Source of the DNA: CBDBBY01 sp965205055
GTDB taxonomy: Bacteria; Pseudomonadota; Alphaproteobacteria; Rhodobacterales; Rhodobacteraceae
Assembly: GCA_965205055.1 (NCBI GenBank)
Contig: OZ242030.1
Span: 3,162,001 to 3,226,000, forward strand
Direction: 5' to 3'
DNA: 64,000 nt
Of this stretch, positions 34,752-42,619 are shown piece after piece. Under the pieces are notes generated by a model, which saw only the letters and a list, made by a program, of their open reading frames with translations, was not told the origin of the DNA and made no database searches. The position numbers were made by a program, and so were the translations under genes. Within the stretch, counting starts at the first letter, position 1. Each line of letters starts with the position of its first letter.

Positions 34752-35468
34752 ATGCGCCCCTCCGGCAGAAAGCTCGACGAAATGCGGAGCATTTCGATAG
34801 AGCCGGATGTTCTCAAGCATGCTGAAGGCTCTTGCCTGGTGATTTGCGGCGAAACCAGAGTCATCTGCGCGGCTTCCGTGATGCCGAACTTGCCGCCGTT
34901 CCGAAAGAATACCGGGCTGGGCTGGATCACGGCCGAATACGCGATGCTGCCGCGCGCGACCGCGTCCCGAACCCGCAGGGAGGCGTCCACCGGGCGGCAA
35001 ACCGGGAGAACGCAGGAAATCCAACGCTTGATCGGACGGTCTCTAAGGGCGTCGGTGGATCTCGCGGCGCTGGGCGAAGTCCAGATTCTCGTCGATTGCG
35101 ACGTGGTCAATGCGGACGGAGGAACGCGGTGCGCGTCCGTGACCGGCGGATGGGTCGCGCTTCGCCGCGCGATCAACGCGTTGATGAAGTTGGGCAAGGT
35201 CAAAAGAGACCCATTTTTGGATCATGTCGCAGCGGTCTCCTGCGGCGTATATTGCGGACAATCCGTGCTCGACATGGATTATGCCGAGGATTTCGATGCG
35301 GAAACGGATGCCAACTTCGTCCTCACCGGAAGCGGCCGCATGGTTGAAGTCCAATGCACCGCTGAATCGGAGCCCTTTGCCGAGCAAACGCTGAACGAGC
35401 TTATCGGCCTCGCTCGAAAGGGCGTGGAGCAGCTCGTGGCCGTTCAGCGCGACGCAGCCGGACACTGA
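34752..35468 (+). CDS. rph: Ribonuclease PH
   Basis: Phosphorolytic 3'-5' exoribonuclease that trims tRNA 3' ends. 238 residues from the ATG at 34752 (MRPSGRKLDEMR, family start RPSGR...). GETRVICAASV, GLGWITAEYAMLPRATASR and QEIQRLIGRSLRA carry the phosphate- and RNA-binding residues. DCDVVNADGGTRCASVTGG is highly conserved. Divergent from hrcA-grpE, and followed after one base by rdgB. This is a classic alphaproteobacterial arrangement. Confidence 0.97.
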   Translation: MRPSGRKLDEMRSISIEPDVLKHAEGSCLVICGETRVICAASVMPNLPPFRKNTGLGWITAEYAMLPRATASRTRREASTGRQTGRTQEIQRLIGRSLRASVDLAALGEVQILVDCDVVNADGGTRCASVTGGWVALRRAINALMKLGKVKRDPFLDHVAAVSCGVYCGQSVLDMDYAEDFDAETDANFVLTGSGRMVEVQCTAESEPFAEQTLNELIGLARKGVEQLVAVQRDAAGH

Positions 35469-35469
35469 A

Positions 35470-36081
35470 TTGCGCAAGCTTGTCGAGCCGGACCTCGTTC
35501 TCGCGACCCTGAATCGAGGGAAACTCGAAGAGTTTTCCGCGCTGCTTGCCGGGTGCGGAATGCGCGTTTCAGGCGCTGCACAGCTCGGACTGCGCTTGCC
35601 CGAAGAAACCGAGAACACGTTCGAAGGCAACGCCGGCTTGAAGGCTCGTTTCGCGGCGCGCGAGACGGGATTGCCCGCACTTTCCGACGACAGCGGACTT
35701 GAAATCGAAGCGCTCGGCGGCCAGCCGGGCGTGCGCACGGCGGAATGGGCGGAAATCGACGGCAAGCGGGACTTCCCGGCGGCGATGGCCGAGGTTCATC
35801 GCCTGATCAAGGCGTCCGGCGAACCCGAGCCTTGGGCGGCAAGGTTCCGCACCGCGATTTGCATCGCCTGGCCGGACGGCGATGAGGCTATGTTCACAGG
35901 CGCCGTGATTGGCCGGGTCGTCTGGCCGACGCGTGGGACGTCGGGATTCGGATACGATCCGATGTTCGCGCCGGAAGGCGAACAGCGAACATTCGCCGAA
36001 ATGCCGCCCGACGAGAAGAACGGGCTCAGCCACCGCTCGCGCGCCGTCCGCAAATTCATGGCGGCCTGCCTTGGAGAGTGA
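35470..36081 (+). CDS. rdgB: XTP/dITP diphosphatase (non-canonical purine NTP pyrophosphatase)
   Basis: House-cleaning enzyme hydrolysing XTP, ITP and dITP to monophosphates. 203 residues with the N-terminal substrate motif LATLNRGKLEEFSALL, the metal motif LPALSDDSGLEIEALGGQPGV and the C-terminal GTSGFGYDPMFAPEG and LSHRSRAVRKF. The start is a TTG one base after the rph stop, with no upstream alternative, implying translational reinitiation. It overlaps hemW. Confidence 0.96.
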   Translation: MRKLVEPDLVLATLNRGKLEEFSALLAGCGMRVSGAAQLGLRLPEETENTFEGNAGLKARFAARETGLPALSDDSGLEIEALGGQPGVRTAEWAEIDGKRDFPAAMAEVHRLIKASGEPEPWAARFRTAICIAWPDGDEAMFTGAVIGRVVWPTRGTSGFGYDPMFAPEGEQRTFAEMPPDEKNGLSHRSRAVRKFMAACLGE

Positions 36082-37234
36082 ATCGGCGCCGACGTCTTTG
36101 GGGATATATGTGCATTGGCCGTACTGCCAATCGAAATGCCCATATTGCGACTTCAACGCGCATGCCTCTGCGGATTTCGATGATCGCGCGTGGCTGAACG
36201 CCTACCTTCGGCAGCTCGACAGCTATTTCGAGGAAACAAGCGACCGGACATGCGCCTCCGTCTACTTCGGAGGCGGGACGCCCAGCCTCATGGCCCCGCA
36301 GACCGTCGGCGGGATTTTGGACCGGATTGATTCGGCTTGGGGATTTGAAGACGGCCATGAAGTGACTTTGGAGGCGAATCCTTCGTCTTCGGACGCGGAA
36401 AGCTTCAGCAGCTTCAAGGCCGCCGGCGTCAACAGGATATCGATCGGCGTCCAATCGCTGCGGGACGACGAGCTCAGGCGGCTGGGGCGCCTCCATACTG
36501 CCTCGGAAGCTCGATTCGCGTTCGACGCGGCGTCTTCGGCTTTCGAGAGAACGAGCATCGACCTGATCTACGGAAGGCAGCACCAAAGTTTGGACGATTG
36601 GACCGAGGAGCTCGAGGAGGCGCTGGCATGGGGGTCCGAACATCTTTCCCTCTATCAGTTGACCATAGAGCCCGGAACGCCTTTCGGAGCCAGGCAAAGG
36701 GCGGGCCGCCTTCCCGGACTTCCCGACGATGATCGGGCTGCGGACATGTTCGCCGCCAACCGGGAGATTTGCGGAAGATCCGGCCATGCCCAGTACGAGA
36801 TATCGAATTTCGCAAAACCCGGTGCGGAGTCGCGCCACAACCTGCTGTATTGGCGGTATCTGGAGTTTCTCGGCATCGGACCCGGAGCGCACGGACGCTT
36901 CGCCTCGCATGGACGAATGGCCGCGACGGAAACGCATCTTTCGCCGGACGCCTGGCTGAGCGCTGTTGACGGATGCGGAACCGGGGAAAGCATGCGGACA
37001 TTGATTTCGGATTCCGAGCAGGCGAAAGAATATCTGCTGATGTCCTTCAGACTGGCCGAAGGTGTCGATACGCGCCGCTATGCGATTATGAACGGCGCGG
37101 AACTGGACAGCGAAACAATCGAGCATCTCGGGGACGAAGGGCTTGTCGAAATCTCGGAAGGCTTCCTTCGCGCGACGGCGAGCGGCCGGCTGCTATTGAA
37201 CGCGATCCTGGCCGAGCTTGTTCGTCCGGCGTGA
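36071..37234 (+). CDS. hemW: Radical SAM heme chaperone HemW (oxygen-independent coproporphyrinogen oxidase-like)
   Basis: Radical SAM protein of the HemN family; HemW inserts heme into respiratory enzymes. The cluster motif is YCQSKCPYCDFN (CxxxCxxC), lacking the extra cysteine spacing of true HemN. VYFGGGTPSLM, EVTLEANP, NRISIGVQSL and QYEISNFAKPG follow in order. I choose the TTG at 36071 (387 residues), overlapping rdgB by 11 bases; the frame is open further upstream but those residues are shadows of rdgB. The C-terminal HemN-C domain (EYLLMSFRLAEGVD) is present. Confidence 0.93.
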   Translation: MESESAPTSLGIYVHWPYCQSKCPYCDFNAHASADFDDRAWLNAYLRQLDSYFEETSDRTCASVYFGGGTPSLMAPQTVGGILDRIDSAWGFEDGHEVTLEANPSSSDAESFSSFKAAGVNRISIGVQSLRDDELRRLGRLHTASEARFAFDAASSAFERTSIDLIYGRQHQSLDDWTEELEEALAWGSEHLSLYQLTIEPGTPFGARQRAGRLPGLPDDDRAADMFAANREICGRSGHAQYEISNFAKPGAESRHNLLYWRYLEFLGIGPGAHGRFASHGRMAATETHLSPDAWLSAVDGCGTGESMRTLISDSEQAKEYLLMSFRLAEGVDTRRYAIMNGAELDSETIEHLGDEGLVEISEGFLRATASGRLLLNAILAELVRPA

Positions 37235-37633
37235 TTCACGATCCTGAAAACAATCGCGAAGGCGGACGATGCGATATCCTGCGCCGTCGCGACGAAATCC
37301 CGACCAACGGGTGAAACAGGCGCGTCGCCTTCGAGGGAGAACTTCATGGAGACAGGAAAATTCAGCAGGTAGCTTGTCGAAGCCGAAATCCAATCGGCCC
37401 GCGAAGGCTTGGGTCTCCCTCCGAAGGAAAGCGGGGGAATTCCGGCGGACCCGACAGGACGCTTGCCGACTGCCCGTCCGAACTTGTCGAACTCTCCGAC
37501 AGCATAGTAGTGTTCAACCGACGCCGACCGAGAAGCCGGAGCGGCAAAACAGGACCTCAGGCAAGGCGCGAGTATTCGGATGCGATTTGAATCAATGCCC
37601 CTTTTGATCGCGGCCCGCAGGCCATGAAGACCT
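37235..37633. other. Gene-free stretch after hemW
   Basis: 400 bases. Frames on both strands are open but show no family motif. On the minus strand a phrase SMKFSLEGDAPVSPVGRDF looks faintly coding, without a start or context. No terminator with a T-run was found. Confidence 0.3.
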
Positions 37634-38680
37634 TTGACGCTCCTTTGTAAGCAAGGATTTCGAGGCGGGATCCGCCCGAATTCGGAAGGGTGCGCGCTCG
37701 ACAATCGGCAGTCGCGCGTCAATTTGCTGACAAGGGCTTTTTTGACGCCTCTCGCATTCGCGGCCGCCGCCGGTTCCGCTTGCGCGCTTTCGCTTGACGG
37801 GTTGGAACTGCCTTGGGACTTTGAAAAGACCTTCGAGGAATCACGGCCTTCTTCGACATACGGCGTTCCGGCTGGACCCTACGGACAAGGCGCCGTTCCG
37901 AAGCAAATCATCGACGGAAGCATTGAGCGCACCGTACTGCGAATCAGGGGCGGCGCCTCGACACTGGAACTGGCTGCCGAATTCTCCGAGTTTTTCGCAA
38001 GCCAAGGCTTCTCCGAAATCTACAGCTGCCAGACGAAGGAATGCGGAGGCTTCGATTTCCTTTCCGGAATGGATGTCGCGGCGACGCCGGAAATGCATGT
38101 CGACCTCGGGGACTTTCGATTCTTGTCCGTTTTCCGCAATCTCGATTCGCAAGTCGAAATCGTCGAGCTGCTGGCAAGCCGAGGCTCTTTGAACGGATTC
38201 GCGCAGATTACCGCGACGACCGGCGCCGGCCGTCTCGAGGGTACGGCGGAAAATCCGAGCAAGGCCGAAATTCAGCCTCAATCGACGGCGGGAGCGCTTT
38301 CCATGCCGCTTGCGCGGTCGATCGAAGAGAACGGCCATGTCGTTCTGGAAGGCTTGTCGTTTCTGTCCGGAGCTCCGAACCTCGAAAACATGCGTTTTCC
38401 CGAACTGGAAGAGCTTGCGGCCTTCCTGAACGAGCGACCCGATGCGGTCGTCGCTCTCGTCGGACACACGGACGCGATCGGATCGCTGGACTCGAACGTC
38501 AGCCTGTCCTTGCAGCGCGCTCGATCCGTCCGAAACAGGCTTGTCGAAGCGCACGGCGTTCAATCGAGGCAGGTGACCGTGCAGGGCGTCGGCTATCTGG
38601 CGCCGAGAGCCACGAATGAAACCGAGCCGGGCCGGATGCTCAACCGAAGGGTCGAAGTCGTGTTGATGCCGAAACAATAG
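37634..38680 (+). CDS. OmpA-family outer-membrane/periplasmic protein
   Basis: Exported protein with a C-terminal OmpA peptidoglycan-binding domain: VVALVGHTDAIGSLDSNVSLSLQRA, then VQGVGYLAPRATNETEPGR and MLNRRVEVVL, with the conserved aspartate and arginine. The preceding region (about residues 50-220) contains a TLELAAEFSEFFASQGF segment and reads like a DUF4892-type domain, but this is tentative. The start is uncertain. The open frame begins at a TTG at 37634; a TTG at 37724 would put a signal peptide (LLTRAFLTPLAFAAAAGSACA) at the very N-terminus and is more sensible biologically. It probably anchors the envelope to peptidoglycan. Confidence 0.8.
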   Translation: MTLLCKQGFRGGIRPNSEGCALDNRQSRVNLLTRAFLTPLAFAAAAGSACALSLDGLELPWDFEKTFEESRPSSTYGVPAGPYGQGAVPKQIIDGSIERTVLRIRGGASTLELAAEFSEFFASQGFSEIYSCQTKECGGFDFLSGMDVAATPEMHVDLGDFRFLSVFRNLDSQVEIVELLASRGSLNGFAQITATTGAGRLEGTAENPSKAEIQPQSTAGALSMPLARSIEENGHVVLEGLSFLSGAPNLENMRFPELEELAAFLNERPDAVVALVGHTDAIGSLDSNVSLSLQRARSVRNRLVEAHGVQSRQVTVQGVGYLAPRATNETEPGRMLNRRVEVVLMPKQ

Positions 38681-38704
38681 GAATTCGTTCGGCGCAGACC
38701 ATGC

Positions 38705-39331
38705 TCAGCCCGGTTCGTGCGACTGGCGATCAAGCTTTTCGACCTGCGCCGATTGAACCGCGCCGTCTACGCTGAAGACATCCGGCATGTCCCAGTCGGG
38801 ATCTCCTCCCGCGAAGAAATCCAGAAAAGCAATCGCCCGGGACGGATCGATCGTCAGATTCTCCCTGAAACTCCACCAGGTCCGCAGATCGCAAGAGACC
38901 GGCTGCGACGGAGACTCGTCCTCGAAATCCTGGGCAAGAACCAATCCGCGCAGCCGGAGGCAGAAGGAGACATACAGATATCCTTCCGGCCAGAATTCCG
39001 CAGGCGGATTCGCGCGGGAGCCGCTGTCGCTCCGCAGCGCGGCCGCAGGCGCGGCCTCGAACAGCGACCGAAGCATCAGCCCTGCTGCGTATCCGACGAA
39101 CGGCAGCCGCTCTTCCTCGAGATCCGGTTTTTGAACTTCAAAGGACCGGAGCCATGAAGCGAAGGCCGCCGCCAGCTTCGAATCGTCGACGCTGTATCCG
39201 ATTCCGGTTTCCGCGGCGGTCATGGCGACTTGCTCCCGGAATGAATTCGCGAACCACCGGAGCCGCTGAACCGATTTGCGGACAGGAAGCCGGCTGTTGG
39301 ATTCGGGCAGTTCGGTCATTCGGATCGGCAT
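38705..39331 (-). CDS. Conserved-looking hypothetical protein, partner of the next gene
   Basis: 208 residues, no recognised family. Mostly helical by appearance, tryptophan-rich (LRWFANSFREQV, FASWLRSFEV, LRTWWSFRENL), with an acidic C-terminus and no signal peptide or membrane segment. It begins right after the stop of the gene at 39332-40051 (TGA directly followed by ATG on the minus strand), so the two are one operon. FLDFFAGGDPDWDMPDVF may be a functional loop. Not convincingly assignable. Confidence 0.6.
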   Translation of the reverse strand: MPIRMTELPESNSRLPVRKSVQRLRWFANSFREQVAMTAAETGIGYSVDDSKLAAAFASWLRSFEVQKPDLEEERLPFVGYAAGLMLRSLFEAAPAAALRSDSGSRANPPAEFWPEGYLYVSFCLRLRGLVLAQDFEDESPSQPVSCDLRTWWSFRENLTIDPSRAIAFLDFFAGGDPDWDMPDVFSVDGAVQSAQVEKLDRQSHEPG

Positions 39332-40051
39332 TCAAATGTGCGAGCGCAGTCTCGCGAGTTCCGCGGCAAGCCCGTCCGCCGTCGACAGCTTGGGCATGAG
39401 ATCATTTCCGAATGCGCTCGTCAAAGCGAAAGAGAGCTCGAGAATCCGATCCTCCTCGGTCGGGGATTCAGGCCTGTCCGCGAGCAGCCATAGAGCGATG
39501 GCGAGGAGCGCCAAGCCGGCGCGCTTCGTTTCCGACTCCGATGATACCGGCGTGCCGGGCATGCGTCCGATCGCGCGGTCTTTCTGAAGCGCCGCGATGA
39601 TTTGAGCCGCACGCATCTCGCCTGTCGGACATTCTCCCCTGTTCGATTGGAATCGGGCAACTGCATGGGTCGCGACGGTTTCGCTGATCAGCAGCCGATG
39701 CCGCGCCGGATCGCTGCGCTGGCACTTGTCCCACCCGTAGCCGAGCGCACGAACGAACGCGGACGCCGCGGCGGCGGTCGTTTCGTTCCCGGCAAGGAAC
39801 CGAGATGCCGCGTTGATTTCATGCTGGCCGATCCGGTCGGACAGTATTGATCTGCCCGAAGCTTCGGCCGCTTCCAGCGCCGACCGGAAAGCGGTTCTCA
39901 GCGGTCGAGGCACGATCCTGGAGGCCGGTTCGAGCATTTCCTCGGTCGCGTCGGCCGCCGTTTTCGCTCCGCGCAAAAGATCCCTCAGAGGGGGCAGCAT
40001 AGTTCCGACGAAGCGCATCCGGTCCTGCATTGGGGTCTTCCCGCCTACCAT
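39332..40051 (-). CDS. Hypothetical protein, upstream partner of the 208-residue gene
   Basis: 239 residues, family not recognised. Helical throughout; the region LALLAIALWLLAD is hydrophobic but short and probably buried rather than membrane-spanning. The N-terminus MLPPLRDLLRGAKTAADATEE and SILSDRIGQHEINAASRFLAG look well formed. It is immediately upstream of the 208-residue gene with no gap. Together they may encode a two-protein complex. Codon use matches the GC-rich backbone. Confidence 0.6.
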   Translation of the reverse strand: MVGGKTPMQDRMRFVGTMLPPLRDLLRGAKTAADATEEMLEPASRIVPRPLRTAFRSALEAAEASGRSILSDRIGQHEINAASRFLAGNETTAAAASAFVRALGYGWDKCQRSDPARHRLLISETVATHAVARFQSNRGECPTGEMRAAQIIAALQKDRAIGRMPGTPVSSESETKRAGLALLAIALWLLADRPESPTEEDRILELSFALTSAFGNDLMPKLSTADGLAAELARLRSHI

Positions 40052-40266
40052 CGCCGCATCCGTACCGCATGCGGCTTGCGGACAAAGCTTATTCCTTGAG
40101 CGAATTCAGTCAAGCATTCGATGCGCCGCTGCTGCCGGCCGCGGAAGCAGCCCGATGCAATGGCCGCGCGGATTTGCGGCCAAACCCAGGACACGAACGC
40201 AAGCGTCCAAGGCTTCGGCAGAGAGGCCGGTTGCCGTGTTTCTGAATCGCCCGGCATGCCCTAAGC

Positions 40267-41940
40267 TCACACGAACTTGGCTTTGGGATTCATCGCTCCG
40301 CCGTCGCCGGGCCGTCCACGCACTTTGGGCAGCAAGATGAACTCCCAAGGGCTCGGAAAATCTCCGACCGGAACCTCGATCACCGTTGGACCGGCAGATT
40401 TCATCGACCGCCTGACGCAGCGCTTCAGATCCTCCGGCGTCCTGGCCCTCAAGCCCCGAGCTCCGAAACTTGCGGCAAGCTTGACGAAATCCGGACTCGT
40501 CAGATCCGAAGCGATCATCCGGCCTCCGTAGAAGTCCTTCTGCAGCATTCGAACATTTCCGTAGGCGTTGTCATTGAACACGATCGCGATGAGGGGGATT
40601 TCGTAATGAACCGCCGTCGCCAGCTCCCCGATCGCGAACAGCGCGCCGCCGTCGCCGGAAATCGACACGACAGGAACGTCGCGTCTCGCGTGGGCCGCTC
40701 CGAGCGCCGTCGGAAGGCCGAAACCGAGCGTCCCCTGGTAACCGGTCGAGATGTACGTCCTGGGCTTGTAAACCGGCATCGCGAGCCGCGCTGCGAATCC
40801 GGTCTGCGTTACCTCCTCGACGAATATCCCGTCCGCCGGAAGTTCAGACCGGATAGCTTCAAGCCACGCGACCTGCGGGGAAAGGCGGTCTGCGATCCTG
40901 GCGGCGGATTTCGAACTTGCCCGCTCGACCGCCTCGCGCCATCCGCTCCGGTTCCGAGGTCGGCTTTCAACTGCTTCGACCAATGGACCAAGAACGTCTC
41001 CGAGGTCGGCGCACATTCCGACTTCCGGCTTGGCAATTTTGCCCAGTTCGGACGGATCGATGTCAATGTGCACGATCTTCAAATCGTCGTCCGTTCCCCA
41101 GTTCAGCAGAGGGGTCTTCAGTCTCGTCCCGATGGCGAGCAGCACGTCGACCGAGTCCCACAAGCTGTGCGCGGCATGGGTGGAGATGCTGAGCGGATTT
41201 TCCGAACTGATCACGCCATGGCCCATGCAGAAGCTTGTCACGGGAGCCGAAAGGGCCTCTGCAAGACGGGCGACTTCCGGGCCGAACGATTGGCAGCCTC
41301 CGCCCGCGTAGATCATGGGACGCTCCGAGTTCGCGAGCAATCCGATGCATTTGTCGAGATCAGCGTTCGATATTGCGCCGGGCCCCGGATCCGCCGGAAC
41401 CGTTTCTTTCGGATCGGCATCGACCGGCGATTTCCAGATGTCGGAAGGGATTTCCAACCCTACGGGCCTGGGCCTCCCGCTGCCGAGAGCGGCGAAGGCG
41501 CTCCTCAGCGCTTTCGGGGCAACCGCGCCGCTATCGATCATTTGCGATTGCTTGGTCAGCGTCGAAAGCGTTCTGGACTGCTCCGGAATTTCATGCAGCA
41601 GGCCGTATCCTCGCCCGATTCCTGCGGTCGGAAGATGGCCGACAAGCGCCAGCAGCGGCGCGTTCACGCTGTATGCAGTCACGAGCGCAGCGGACGCGTT
41701 CAGCAATCCCGGTCCCGGAACGATGCAAAACGCCTGCTGCCGTCCGGTCGCCATCGCCGCGCCCAAGGCCATGTAGGCCGCGCCCTGCTCGTGCCGCGCC
41801 GAAATGGGAACCAACGCGTCAGTCCGGTGGTACAATGCGTCGAAGAAATCGTCGTTCTGGAAACCGGGCAGGCAATAAATGTCTTTGATTCCATTGAGAA
41901 TCAGCGAGTCCGCAACAAGATCCGCAACCGTCCCGGCCAT
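40267..41940 (-). CDS. Thiamine diphosphate-dependent enzyme, acetolactate synthase-like
   Basis: 557 residues from the ATG at 41940, preceded by aaaggaaccc. The N-terminal pyrimidine domain carries the catalytic glutamate E51 in SARHEQGAAYMALGAA. A central Rossmann-like domain (PMIYAGGGCQSFG) follows, then the diphosphate/Mg motif GDGGALFAIGELATAVHYE with FNDNAYGNV. This is the three-domain architecture of acetolactate synthases, benzoylformate decarboxylases and relatives. The CLPGFQNDDFFDALYH segment differs from IlvB, there is no ilvH small-subunit gene nearby, and the substrate cannot be named. It is monocistronic. Confidence 0.85.
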   Translation of the reverse strand: MAGTVADLVADSLILNGIKDIYCLPGFQNDDFFDALYHRTDALVPISARHEQGAAYMALGAAMATGRQQAFCIVPGPGLLNASAALVTAYSVNAPLLALVGHLPTAGIGRGYGLLHEIPEQSRTLSTLTKQSQMIDSGAVAPKALRSAFAALGSGRPRPVGLEIPSDIWKSPVDADPKETVPADPGPGAISNADLDKCIGLLANSERPMIYAGGGCQSFGPEVARLAEALSAPVTSFCMGHGVISSENPLSISTHAAHSLWDSVDVLLAIGTRLKTPLLNWGTDDDLKIVHIDIDPSELGKIAKPEVGMCADLGDVLGPLVEAVESRPRNRSGWREAVERASSKSAARIADRLSPQVAWLEAIRSELPADGIFVEEVTQTGFAARLAMPVYKPRTYISTGYQGTLGFGLPTALGAAHARRDVPVVSISGDGGALFAIGELATAVHYEIPLIAIVFNDNAYGNVRMLQKDFYGGRMIASDLTSPDFVKLAASFGARGLRARTPEDLKRCVRRSMKSAGPTVIEVPVGDFPSPWEFILLPKVRGRPGDGGAMNPKAKFV

Positions 41941-42619
41941 GCTGGGTTCCTTTATTTTTCGGTGGCGAGTCATTCGACTCGAATTCGAAAGCCAATTACG
42001 AGCAATCTCGAAAATGCACAATCTTGCGACGACTCGTCGCGCGGTTCTGTAACGGCCCGCGGCTTCACAACTTCGATATGTCTGATCCAGATATGTGTCT
42101 GCCCTGCCGAATTGCCGTGTAGTCACGATCAATTGCTTCGGGACCACTTGAGTGCGCGGCGGTCGCAAGGTTCCAAGGTTTTTGGACGCGGAGCGTGAAA
42201 GGGCCAAGTTTCGCTTTCAGTCATGAATGAATTGCGCGCTTTGGACATTCCGTTCACGTCCATCGATGGCTGGAACGACTTCTGGTTGGCGATCAAGGCA
42301 TTTTTCCGGAAGCCGCGGCTCAGATCTGCATCTTGCAACATCTTCGTCATCCGATGCGCTTTCGCGTTTGGAAGGGTCGCGAGAACGCTGATACAGATAT
42401 GCGGGCGATCAACGAAGTATCGACTGAAGAGGACGACGCTTGCTGGTTTCGAAGCAGAGTGAAACGGGAATATCCGTCAACCGCCCCATGCGCGGGCGGA
42501 TTGCCACTAGAAATCCGCTGACTATAATGCGTGACGGTACCTGAGAGCCGCTTGGGCCGAATCCAGACACGCAGAATATCTGATACTCTTCTAAGAAATA
42601 CCGGTATCGACTATAGTAG
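41941..42619. other. Gene-poor stretch between the ThDP enzyme and the second AlbA_2 gene
   Basis: 680 bases. An ORF at 42223-42462 (opening MNELRALDIPFTSIDGW) has a normal-looking start but no ribosome binding site or recognised motif, and the frame change that follows suggests a remnant at best. No repeats or terminators seen. AT content rises toward 42600. Confidence 0.3.

Noticed and set aside
34536..34752. CIRCE operator near hrcA
   Set aside because: No TTAGCACTC/GAGTGCTAA pair in this divergent region or upstream of dnaK.
40606..42198. 530-codon plus-strand ORF
   Set aside because: Antisense shadow of the ThDP enzyme, whose catalytic motifs and ribosome binding site are clear.
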